In this document: positions 40,701 to 50,085 of the stretch, one piece after another
Layout of the letters: each line of letters opens with the position of its first letter
Numbering within the stretch: the first letter of the stretch is position 1
Assembly: GCF_000142905.1 (NCBI RefSeq)
Contig: NW_013657611.1
Coordinates: 4,717 to 68,716 of the forward strand
Direction of reading: 5' to 3'
DNA length: 64,000 nt
DNA from: Thecamonas trahens ATCC 50062
Taxonomy: Eukaryota > Apusozoa > Apusomonadida > Apusomonadidae
Position numbers and translations under genes: made by a program
The notes under the pieces: generated by a model
Told to the model about the DNA's origin: nothing
Seen by the model: the letters and a program-made list of their open reading frames with translations, nothing else
Databases searched by the model: none

Positions 40701-43700
40701 CCGGACGTTGGTGCCGAGGAGCGAGAGAAAGTGCAGGAACGGGGCATCGGTCTCTGGCGACGCGTCGTTGGCAAACATGTCAAGCTCGGACGTCTGCCCA
40801 TGCTTGACATACAGCAGTCCGATCTTGTACTCGCGCTCGACCTCGGTCTCCTCGATCTTAAGCAGCTCGGTTTGGAGCTGCGGGTTCGACGAGAGAAACA
40901 TGCGCTTGCGGAGCTTGGTCAGCTCGGGCGCGCGCGCCTCGATGAGCCTCGTCAGTCCGCGCTTCAAGTTCTTGAGCTTTTTGCGGAGCGGGACAACCAT
41001 CCGCTGGATTCCGGTCCTCGTCCACACAATCGCCCGCAGGAGCGGGAGCGATCGGCGGTACGACTCTTGCACCAGCGAGATGACTACGGTCCCGAGCTCG
41101 GCATCGTCCGACTGGCCGATAAAGTTGGCATGCTCAAGGCCCACAAAGTACGTGCGATACCACTGCTCCACAAGCTTGGGGTTCTGTAGCGTGGGCGGGA
41201 CATCAAAGTCCACGGCGACCGAAGACTCGGGCTCCTCGACCGTCCACCCGCGCGCCGGTGCAATGAGCTGATCGGGTGCCGAGCCGGTGATGTGGTCGTG
41301 CCCGAGGCGCGGGCCAACCGGGACCCGCAGGACTTCACGCCCAAGCGCATGCTCGAGCGCCTCGCGCAAGAGCGCCACCCACCGGTCGCGCGACTCGGTC
41401 GAGTCGGCCACAAACCGCAAGTGGACCGACGACGTCGCCACCTCCCACATCTTGTCGGCCCACTTTTTCTTGGCCTTCTTGTCAGGTACCCCGTCGAGCG
41501 ACTCGATCTTTTCGATCGATGCCACCTTGATGCTCTCCTCGGCCTCGGCAGTATCCGATGCCTTGCGGTACGTGAGCGTCGAGTGCGCGAGCCGGAGCCA
41601 GCGGTTGTTGTACTTCTTGAACTTTTCTCCGATCGCGCCACCTGGACGTAGCCCGAGAGTGAGATATAGATCGCCCGCGTCGCCGCCGGCGTCGGGCTCC
41701 CTGGTGCGTACTCGGGCTCCGGATGGGTCTGTGCTGTCCGTGGGGTGTGCGACAATGCCGCTGCCGACGCCGACGCCGAGTCGCCCTGGTCGGCCTGGTC
41801 GACCGAGTCGCCCGAGTCAGAGTTGGCTGCACTTGCGACGGCAACGGCAGCGGCGGCGGCAGCAGCGGTGGCGGTGGCGGTGGCGGCAGTCGCGGCAGTC
41901 GTGCTTGTGGCGTTGCTGGTCTGGGACGCTGACAGCGAGGCGGGATCAGCTCCTGAATCCGAGTCCGAGTCTGGCGTCGATGCCGCCACCGGTGCAGGCA
42001 CAGGATCCCTGACCGAGCCCGAGTCCGAACTCGAGTTTGAGCCCGACCCCGAGTCGGACCCCGAGCCCGACCCCGAGTCGGACCCCGAGCCGGACCCCGA
42101 GTCGGACGATGAGTTGGCAAAGTCAGGGATGGAGACCGACGACGACTTGCGCTCCATAGGCGGGACGACGCGGGGCGGCACGGCCGACTTGGGCTTGACT
42201 GGGTGCGGGGCGCTTGCATCATCACTGTCCGATTCCGTAGAGGCAAGAAGGGCGTCGATGTTGTGCGAGGCTGATGGCTGGCCCGAGACCTCGACGAGCA
42301 GCGTCTCGACGTCGATGTCAAAGGCCGACGACTTTTTCGGAGCCGGCTTGGCCGGTGCAGGCTTGGACGCCTCCATGGACGTGAGAAGGTCGCCCCACTC
42401 GTCGTGGACGCTTGAATCCTTCCGTGATGCAGAGTCAGTCTTGGTTTTGGGAGCAGGCTCAGGATTCGGCACACGGGTGAGCTCGGCAACGAGGTCGTCC
42501 ACCGCCGAGGCTGAGGACGCCGGCGCAGGTGCAGCCGCGGGTTCTGGTGCGCCCGCGGGCGCGGCGTCTTTCTCGGCCACAGCCTTGTCGGCGATGGCCT
42601 GCGCGTCGGCAAGAGCCTTTTCGCGGGCGGCGGCGCGCGCAGCCTTGCGAGCAGCCTTCTGCGCAGCAGCATCGTCGGCGGGCGAGGCCGCGTCAGGGGC
42701 TGCCGGCGGCGGCGCGGTGCTAGGTGGCGGCGGCGCGGTGGCGGGTGGCGGCGGCGCGGTGGCGGGTGGCGGCGGCCGTGCCGGCGGGCCATGCGGGCGG
42801 ACGGCGTCAGCGAGCTCGGCCAGCTGGCTGCGCACGGCGTGAGCAGCCTCGTCGCTCTCGACGTCGTTGAGGAACGAGCGGCCGAGTCGGAGCAGGGCGC
42901 CGAGCGACTTTTGCACCGCCTTGGACACGTCTTTGAGCTCTTCAAGCAGCGGCATGACCTCCTTCTTGGTCACCGAACCGAGCGCGACCAGCGACTCGCG
43001 CACAGTCTGGGCCCGCTCGCCGGCCGGCGCGGCGAGCGCGGCAAGCAGTGCGTCGTGCTTAGCGGTAAAGTCGGTCATGACAGACAAAGAAATCGGCTTG
43101 TCAGGCTCGGCAGGTGCCTCTGCCACAGGCGCAGGCGCCGCCACCGCCGGACTGGCCGCCACACCTGCTGGAGAAGACTTGGCGGCAGGCGGCGCCGCAG
43201 CCGGCGGCGGCGGACGAGACGAAGGGATGCGGTTGCCGCCGGCGAGCATGCGAGTCTGCTCCACAAGCGAGATCTCGCTCGCAGAGCGGTTGTCGACGTC
43301 GCCCGAGGCCGAGACCAGGATCTCGATGGCTGCGTCCATGTTGGTGTCGCCGGCGTCGCGCAGCTCGGTGGCACGGTCGAGCGGAGAAGTACCCTCAACG
43401 TTGCAGAGCTGTAGGTCGGCGCCAGCATCGCGAAGAACGCGCAGTGCGTCCACGTGGCCGGCCTCAAGCGCCAGAAACGCCGGCGACTTGCGCTCCGACA
43501 CAGTACGCAGGTTGAGGTCGGCGGCGGAGCCAATGAGCGCCACTACCACGTCAACGAAACCTTTAGCCGCCGCCCGGTGCAGCGCGCTCTCTCCAAACTG
43601 AGTTACCGCATTAACTCGCGCACCCGCCTCGATCAGCCGCCTCACCATCCCCGCCTGCCCACTCGCAGCCGCCTTGATCAGCGGGCTCCATCCGAGCTCA

Positions 43701-44294
43701 TCGGCGGAGTTGACCTTGGCACCTGCCGCGAGCAGAGCGTCAGCAACCGCGACATCGCCAGCCGCCGCCGCCATGAACAACGGACTCCATCCATTGTCAT
43801 CCACAGCATGGACTGTATCAGGCGCAGCAGCAAGAAGAAGTACCACAAAGTCAACTGAGGGCAAGCCAGCCGCCACATGAAGCGGTGTGGCCCCTGCTGT
43901 GTTGGTCGCGTCAGCAGCTGCTCCTCCTTCCAGCACAGCCTCTAGCACATCATCATGTCCAGACTCGACAGCAAGGTGGGCGAGGTACTTGCCTGAGGCG
44001 AGGACCGAGGGAAGGACGGACGGTGGGAGGGGAAGGGGTTCGGTGTGAGTGTGGACGTGGCCGTGTTCAGAAAAAGGTCGTTCATTTGGGCGGGAGGAGG
44101 TAAGGGGGGTGGGGGGGGAGGGAGGTACCGACGACGTCAACGTCTGTGGGTATGGGGAAGGACAGAAGCGGGGGAAGGAAGAAGAACATACCAGAGTATG
44201 CCTTCTTAGCAAGGCGTGGCTTTGTGGAAAGTAGGTCATTGATGACCGAGACGTCACCAGAGCTCACAGCGGCAAGAAGCCGTCCGCTGGCCAT
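37737..44294 (-). CDS. Ankyrin-PH-RapGAP-CNH protein (GARNL3-like), one intron and one frame break
   Basis: A 2119-residue protein from two exons: 44294-44192 and 43992-37737. Exon 1 (MASGRLLAAVSSGDVSVIN) enters ankyrin repeats (to about residue 260). Proline-, Ala- and Ser/Asp-rich linkers follow. A PH domain (GYVQVARSEK, KFKKYNNRWLRL, WEVATSSVHLRFVADS; about 800-905) straddles the frame break at plus 41623-41626, where one extra A in AAAA joins SEK to KFKKYNN. The RapGAP domain (about 1090-1220) has KIGLLYVKHGQTSE, FRGGLDAQADGTGKYSVF and the Asn-thumb motif RQIGNDIV. A KGKG linker precedes a CNH/citron-like propeller (about 1420-1750), as in GARNL3, then a helical tail. Predicted to switch off a Rap-type GTPase at the membrane. 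Exon count and length agree with a single one-base loss. Confidence 0.88.
43993..44191 (-). other. Canonical GTATGT...CAG intron (199 nt)
   Basis: On the minus strand the donor is TCTG|GTATGT and the acceptor CCTCAG|GC, preceded by a C/T-rich tract. Splicing in phase 1 joins ...AKKAYSG to KYLAHLAVESGHDD, completing an ankyrin repeat. This is the firmest intron in the window. Confidence 0.9.
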
Positions 44295-45311
44295 GTCTCC
44301 TGCTAGTCGACTCGGGGCAGTCAGTCAGTCTCTCTCGGTCGGTCTCTCTCAATCTCTCTGCTGTCTGCGCGCGCTCTTTCACCTCTTTTTCCCTCTTTTG
44401 GCTGGAAAGTGGAGTGCTATGCTGTGTTTGTCAAAAACTGAAAAGAGCCATTCATTCGACAGTGGAAGCACAATTTCGAGTGTCATTTGGAGGACGGCGA
44501 GGCTGGTAGGGAAGGAAGGGAGGGGGAGGCAAGGTATCAGCATGCAATCGAGTCGATGTCGTGGTGTAGCAAGGTGGATGCCATGTCTATCGGGATGAAT
44601 GTGCGTTGAGCATGGTGCTGCGAGAGAGGAAAGCAAAGATGGTGACATAGGAAACATAACCCTACATTTTAGCTTGCTTTGATCATGCGATCTCATCTCT
44701 CCGACAGTTCCCCCTTGCTTGCACCCGTTCTTCAACCGTCCTTAACCGCGCTTTACTACCAGGAGCTCTTATTGACGTCCAACTGCATATGCCGATCTCA
44801 GTGTTACTGCTGCCCACATGCGCTCAATCGAGCTCCACAACCTTCTCTCAGCCTCCGCCACCAAGATCAATCACAGTCCCCGTCGATCCCCTCCCCTCCC
44901 TCCCCCATTTCCCTCTCCTTATCTTTCCTCTGACCAACACTCAAAATCGTATCCGCAGGTAGCTCACGTGCTCTGTCCACAGTCACCATCATCGACTCTC
45001 TCTCTGCCGAAATCGGGGCACCAACATCCCGATCGAGCTAATACTCAGCCGGCGAGGTTGACCGCGATCAGGCTCATGATCACGATCACAACCAATGCGA
45101 CCCAAGTCGCCCAACCGACGGGCACCACCACCACCCACCACGACGACGACCATGAGCGCCCTTTGCTCGAGCCACACTCCTCTCAGTTTGGGTACGAGAA
45201 GGAGTCCACCTCCCCTTTGCCTCTCCCCTCTTCCCTCCCCCAAGCTCTCCCCCTACCCCCCCTACCCCCCCCCCCCTCCCCCAGCTCCCCCAGCTCCCCC
45301 CTCTTCCCACC
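44295..45311. other. Divergent spacer of about 1 kb, no gene seen
   Basis: The largest spacer in the window, between the RapGAP and RBM39-like genes. It has CT-rich stretches near 44320-44360, many CTCCCTCC words, and a 12-C run at 45265-45276, 36-47 bp before the RBM39 ATG on its sense strand. ORFs here lack coding character. Confidence 0.5.
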
Positions 45312-46859
45312 ATGTCGTCGTCCCACGGCGCACCACCGGCCGCATCTCACCCGCGGGCACCGACGCACGGACACGGGCAACCGCCACCATCAAATGGAAC
45401 GAACGGAACGAACGAAACCAATGGAACGAACTCGTCGAACGTTGCTGGTGATCATCATCGGCGTGATCGCCACCACGATGGGTATGGGAGGAACAGCAGA
45501 GGTCGGACGAGGTCGAGGTCGCGGTCGAGAGAGCGGTCGCCATGGAAGCAGCAAGGACAGAGACAGGGTGAGCGAAACCGGAATCATGGCTATGACCGGC
45601 GGTCCGGTGATCGTGGGCATTCGCGAGACAACCGCGGATACGGCGACCGAGGGTATGGCGACCGAGGGTACGGCGACCGTGGGTACGGCAACCGCGATCG
45701 CGGGTACGGAGATCGCGGGTACGGCGATCGTGGGTACGGCGATCGTGGATACGGCGATCGTGGATACGGCGATCGTGGATACGATCGGCGCGGGTACGAC
45801 CGGCGCGAGCCGCAGCGGGGCTCGCGGTCGCGGAGAAGCCGGCACTCGCGTGGCTCGGCATCGCGGGCAGACGACCACGGCCCGCCGCGGGCCAAGGGAG
45901 AGGATCCTGCGACGGCAGCGGAGCGCGATGCGCGAACGCTGTTTGTGTACAACCTGGCGCGCGAGACGACCGAGGTTCACCTGGCCGACTTTTTTGCACG
46001 CGTTGGCGAGGTTGTCGCTGCCACGCTAGTTCTTGACCGCGCCACGGGCAGGACCAAGGGCGTGGCGTATGTGGAGATGGCGTCGCTGGAGGCGATGCGG
46101 GCCGCGTTTTCGCTCAGCAACGTCCCGCTCAACGGGCGGCCGATGATGATGCGGCCGTCACTGGCCGGCGGCAACCAGGGCCCACCACCGGTCCTTCCAG
46201 TAGGCCGTGGCCCGCATGTGCGAGGCCCGCCGCCTGGGCACGTCCCACCGCCTGGGCACGTCCCGCCGCCTGGGCACGTCCCGCCGCCTGGTCGCGGCCC
46301 GCCGCCTGGTCGCGGCCCGCCGCCTGGTCGCGGCCCGCCGCCGACTGCGCCCATCATTCCGGTGAGCGAGGCTGTGGTTGACAGCCTCGACGGCGAGCCG
46401 CGCGGATTGATCCGTGGGGCAGCGTCGCGCAAGGCGCTTATCTCGGCCCTGGCCTCGTCGCGCGGCATTGCGCTCGACGAGCTGTCGTCGAGCTCGGCGT
46501 CGGCGCCTGCGCCAGCAGCGGTGGTCACCGCGACTGCTGCCGCACCCCCTGTTGGTGCCACCAAGGTCGCGGCGTCGGACTGCATCCGGCTTGCCAACAT
46601 GTTTGAGCCACAGACAACCGCAGACCCCGAGTTTGAGGCCGAGCTCCGCGATGACGTTGTCGACGAGCTCTCGCAGCATGCAACCGTCAAGCACTCGTTT
46701 GTCGACCTCGCCGCGGGATACATCTACGCCAAGCTCAGCTCTGTGGCCGAGGCCGAGGCTGCACTCGCCCGTGTCGACGGTCGCAAGTTTGACGGCCGCC
46801 TTGTCGCCGCCCACTTTATCGACCGCGTCGTGTACGACACAAAGTTTGGCCTTGCCTAG
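45312..46859 (+). CDS. RBM39: RBM39/CAPER-like splicing factor lacking RRM2
   Basis: A 515-residue protein. After an SR/RS-rich N-terminus (RSRSRSRERSP) and about ten DRGYG repeats, RRM1 (about 208-285) has RNP2 LFVYNL and RNP1-like KGVAYVEM. The C-terminus (about 415-512) is a U2AF-homology motif: IRLANMFEPQT matches the CAPER/RBM39 NMFNPQ motif and GRKFDGR matches the Arg-x-Phe ligand-binding loop. RBM39 bridges U2AF to 3' splice sites. The canonical RRM2 between them is absent, replaced by Pro/Gly/His/Arg hexamers (PPPGHV, PPPGRG) and a short helical stretch. The ATG at 45312 is first in frame. Assignment is strong from RS domain, RRM1 and UHM together. The stop is 9 bp from that of the convergent TLC gene. 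Confidence 0.87.
   Translation: MSSSHGAPPAASHPRAPTHGHGQPPPSNGTNGTNETNGTNSSNVAGDHHRRDRHHDGYGRNSRGRTRSRSRSRERSPWKQQGQRQGERNRNHGYDRRSGDRGHSRDNRGYGDRGYGDRGYGDRGYGNRDRGYGDRGYGDRGYGDRGYGDRGYGDRGYDRRGYDRREPQRGSRSRRSRHSRGSASRADDHGPPRAKGEDPATAAERDARTLFVYNLARETTEVHLADFFARVGEVVAATLVLDRATGRTKGVAYVEMASLEAMRAAFSLSNVPLNGRPMMMRPSLAGGNQGPPPVLPVGRGPHVRGPPPGHVPPPGHVPPPGHVPPPGRGPPPGRGPPPGRGPPPTAPIIPVSEAVVDSLDGEPRGLIRGAASRKALISALASSRGIALDELSSSSASAPAPAAVVTATAAAPPVGATKVAASDCIRLANMFEPQTTADPEFEAELRDDVVDELSQHATVKHSFVDLAAGYIYAKLSSVAEAEAALARVDGRKFDGRLVAAHFIDRVVYDTKFGLA
45633..45786 (+). repeat. 15-bp tandem repeat encoding DRGYG
   Basis: About ten copies of a 15-bp unit (GATCGTGGATACGGC and variants) in the RBM39-like gene, encoding Asp-Arg-Gly-Tyr-Gly. 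The last copies are almost identical in DNA, so expansion is recent. Confidence 0.9.
46222..46338 (+). repeat. 18-bp tandem repeat encoding PPPGHV/PPPGRG
   Basis: Six to seven 18-bp units in the RBM39-like gene encode Pro-Pro-Pro-Gly-His-Val or Pro-Pro-Pro-Gly-Arg-Gly. They occupy the place where RRM2 would be. Confidence 0.85.
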
Positions 46860-46868
46860 CCGCGGCGC

Positions 46869-47771
46869 CTAGCTGACCTTGGCCTTGCCGCCGCTCTCAC
46901 CTCGTAGAGCCTTGATCAGCCCACGGGTAATCGGAACTGTCCACACTGCCGAAAGCACAAGCAGCAGCGCCATCGAGAGGAAGCCGAACCAGGCCTGGAC
47001 CGCGGGCACGCCGTCGAGCTCGGGCGTGCCGCTTATGATGTCGACCGCAACACCGTAGCTGAGCACGGAGAACAGGACCAGGCGGAGCGCAATTTGCGTC
47101 ACCCACAGCAAGATGCCGGTAAACGTGAGGAAGAGCCCAGAGTTGACACCCAGCTCCTTGCACAGCAGCACAATGTTGAGAAAGTACGCGTTGATCTCGC
47201 AGAGGCCCGCCGCGAGGCAGAGTGGATGAGCCTTCCCCGACGCCAGCGCCATGCCGTACGACGCGATGGAGATGAGGTGATGCACGGCCAGCTGGAGCTT
47301 GGCAGTTTGAGGCAAATCCTTCATCGCTACCACACCTGCATGCACAATCGTCGAGCTGAGGTAGAGGATCAAGTACGCGTCCGATGCGTGCGAGCGAGCG
47401 TGCCATCTGGCCTTGACCGCCTCCTCCCAGCTGCTCCTCTCCCACCCGAGGCCGATGACACACTGGATGACCAGCATCGGGATGAACACCATGTGATACA
47501 ACAGATCTGCCAGCATCCACTCGTTGCCATCCTTTCGTTTGGCTTGAGAATGCCTATCGCCGCCGCCGCCGCCTCTCCCATCACCGTGCCCGTCACCGTG
47601 CCCATCATCGTCTCCCCGCCACGCTGCACGCACCCGCTTGGCCGCCACCCAGCTCACACCATACCCCGCCGCACACGCACCGACCGTCCGCCACACCCTT
47701 CCCACAGGAAATTGCTCGTAGTCAAAGTGCTCCATCCCCATCACCGCACTCACATCTGCAAGCACACCCAT
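46869..47771 (-). CDS. TLC-domain (TRAM-LAG1-CLN8) multi-pass membrane protein
   Basis: A 300-residue protein with about six transmembrane helices. The central motif LQLAVHHLISIASYGMAL has the paired His of TLC domains, and the preceding helices YHMVFIPMLVIQCVIGLG and ILYLSSTIVHAGVV and following LCEINAYFLNIVLLCKEL match the order in TLCD/TMEM56-like proteins. LAG1 ceramide synthases carry a longer conserved Lag1 motif that I do not see, so it is more likely a TLCD-type lipid-handling protein than a ceramide synthase. An N-terminal loop holds a Gly/His/Asp-rich segment (GHGDGHGDGRGGGGG). The ATG at 47771 is first in frame. Confidence 0.75.
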   Translation of the reverse strand: MGVLADVSAVMGMEHFDYEQFPVGRVWRTVGACAAGYGVSWVAAKRVRAAWRGDDDGHGDGHGDGRGGGGGDRHSQAKRKDGNEWMLADLLYHMVFIPMLVIQCVIGLGWERSSWEEAVKARWHARSHASDAYLILYLSSTIVHAGVVAMKDLPQTAKLQLAVHHLISIASYGMALASGKAHPLCLAAGLCEINAYFLNIVLLCKELGVNSGLFLTFTGILLWVTQIALRLVLFSVLSYGVAVDIISGTPELDGVPAVQAWFGFLSMALLLVLSAVWTVPITRGLIKALRGESGGKAKVS

Positions 47772-48064
47772 CGCTCACCACGGCGTGACTCGTGCGAGTC
47801 GAGTCGAGTCGAGTGCTTTGTTTGTCACCGCCGCTTGCTGCCGCCCGCCGCCGCCCCTCGCCGCCGCCCGCAAGCCGCCGTCCCGATGGCAGCGGCACGA
47901 TCTTTGTTTTTCTCGTTTCTACGAATAGACATGACGAGATGCAATGCGATGATCAAGGGCACGTCTGCTAGGGATCCTCTGCTGCAGTCCTGGCTCTAAA
48001 GGGGGAGGAGGCACTGGCCGACAGACCATCCCTCACAGCCACGGCCTTGGCTTGCATTTGTTGA

Positions 48065-49503
48065 TTACCATCCAAAGATGTCTTGCTTGGTCGACTTCTT
48101 CTTCTTCTTCTTCTTCTTCGTCGACGTTTCCTGGCTCGACCCGATGTCACTCGAGCCGGACTCGTCGCCGTCGGACTCGACGTCGTATCGGGTTGTCGAC
48201 TCGTCCATCGACTCGTCCGAGTCGTACTCATCCGAAGACGAGGTGCGGCGCCAAAACGCCCGCTTCTTTTTCTTTTCCTCGTCTTCCTGGCCTTGTTCGA
48301 GCCGCTACCGCGACGGCGACTGCTGCCATGACGGTGCTGCGACGCCACCGAGCTAAAGACGTTGATCCGTTGGCCGGCCTCGAATGCGTTCAGTTCCTCG
48401 ACCTTGGACTCGTCCACAACCTCGGTCTCACGCTCGGCGATGAGGACGGTCTGCAGGTCGCGGGCCGAGAGCTGAGTGAGAAGCATAAAGCCGTACCACA
48501 GGTTGTGGGTCATAATGACCCGGTAAGCAAAGAACGAGCGGAAAGTCTCAAGCGAGTTCCACTCGATGTTGTCGAGCCGGCCGTCGGCGCCGGCAAAGAC
48601 CACGCGGAGGACGCCGATGAGCCGCTCGTGCGGGACGTTGACGATCGACGCCACGTTGTTGAGGAAACCGGCGTACGCCAGAATCTGCGAGAACGACCAG
48701 TCGATGACCTCGCGCTCGACGGTAAACTGCAACTGCGAGAGCTTGACAAACAGCGCCGCAAGCGCAATGATAAACAGGATCGCCTGCAGAAAGCCAAAGA
48801 GCATGAAGAGCACCGTCGCCTCCACCGTTGAGAGCTCTGTCCATCGCCGCCGCCGCACCAGCGGGTTTGGCTCACCACGCCGCAGCTTCTTGGCCACGTA
48901 CCGAGAGACAGCCCGTGCCTGCCGCGGCAGATCCTTGAGCTTTTGCAACGACGGCATAAACTGCAGCAGCGACATCGAGGCAATAAGCGACGTCGTCGTC
49001 ACCAGGTTCTTGGCGGCAGACCCTGCGCGATCCTTAAAGTCCGCCTTCTCCTGCACAACCTTGCCGGCCACCACCTCGACGCCGCCCAGCGCCTCAAACC
49101 GCGCGTCTTCCGACTCGCTCTCCGCCGCCTGGTCCGCAACCTTGAACAGCGAGTACACCAGATCGACGACAAGAACAATAAACGCCACAAACAGCGCACT
49201 CATGATCCCCAGCTCGGCGTACACAGAAATCGTCCGTGAGAGCGAGACAGAGCTCGACTGCGCCCCAGACTCAGTGCCCTTGTTCCGGAACACCTGGTCG
49301 TAAAAGTTGGAGATAACCGCCGAGACGTTGAGCAAGAACCGGATAGCAAGCAGAATGAGCGAGATCCACTTGGACGCCGACATCTTGAGCCTTCGGATCT
49401 CCACCGCCTGCGTTGCAACATCGTTGATTGCGATGCGCGACAAATGCTCCCGCATCTCCTGCCGCGACAGGTCACTGCCAACCCGACGCCCAATTGCCGC
49501 CAT
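48065..49503 (-). CDS. Multi-pass membrane protein with acidic/poly-Lys tail; one frame break
   Basis: Unrecognised, 479 residues after one base is added in the A-rich run at plus 48263-48278. The ATG at 49503 starts MAAIGRRVGSDLSRQEMREHL, then come hydrophobic segments at about 45-65, 95-120 and 245-275 (ATVLFMLFGFLQAILFIIALAALF), and a region with FNN, NVPHERLIGVLRVVFAG. The upstream frame would end in Arg-rich nonsense (RGSGSNKARKTRKRKRSGRFG); the other frame instead gives EEKKKKRAFWRRTSSSDEYDSDES and ends with nine Lys and KQDIFGW. That acidic Ser/Asp composition is coding-like, which supports the repair. A peroxisomal or other organelle membrane role is possible, but nothing decides it. 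Confidence 0.65.
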
Positions 49504-50085
49504 CCCCGATGTGGCCGGTGTGTCAGAAAATATTTGCCCGCCTCCACCCCCCACCCTCCACCCCTCCCGTCTCGCCGTTCTCAACCTGTTCCGCCGCACA
49601 CCCGCCAACTGACGGCGCCTCACCAAGCCCCTTCCCCTCTTCCTCGTCTCGCACGTTCAACCTTTACACAACATACGAATCCGACGGCTCATATGACTCG
49701 TACGACTCTGTGGTCGTCCTCGTCGTGGTCCCTGTCGCACTCGCTGGCTGAGTCGACTCGGAGTGGGTGGACATGACGGCAGTCGAGCGAGAGGTGGTTG
49801 AGCCTCCCCCGCCAGGTCAAGCAGCCAGAACGGGACCGCGATACTGCTTTGATGTGCCTGCACCAAGGATGCTTGTGTCAAAAACACTCTTACATGCACA
49901 CGTTTATCTACAGCGTGTGCCCATCGCACGTAGTCTCCATACCCACGAGGTGTGACTAGCAGTTCCTTTTTTCCTCGCCGAAACATAAAAAACCCCTCAC
50001 CAACTCACTCTGTGTGCCGAGGCTCGTCATCACGGCTATTCAGCTCCCTTCAATCCTACCTCGGAAGATCATCCATAAGCAGGAG
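49504..50085. other. Tandem spacer, no gene seen
   Basis: The region upstream of the acidic-tail membrane gene and downstream of the FERM-LRR gene. It contains C-rich stretches near 49545-49570. Several ORFs of 60-110 codons exist on both strands but none shows a domain or the codon bias of the neighbours. Confidence 0.45.

Noticed and set aside
45085-45311. Coding frames across the C-rich leader of RBM39
   Set aside because: They read poly-Pro and poly-Gly from C runs; the ATG at 45312 begins the recognisable protein.
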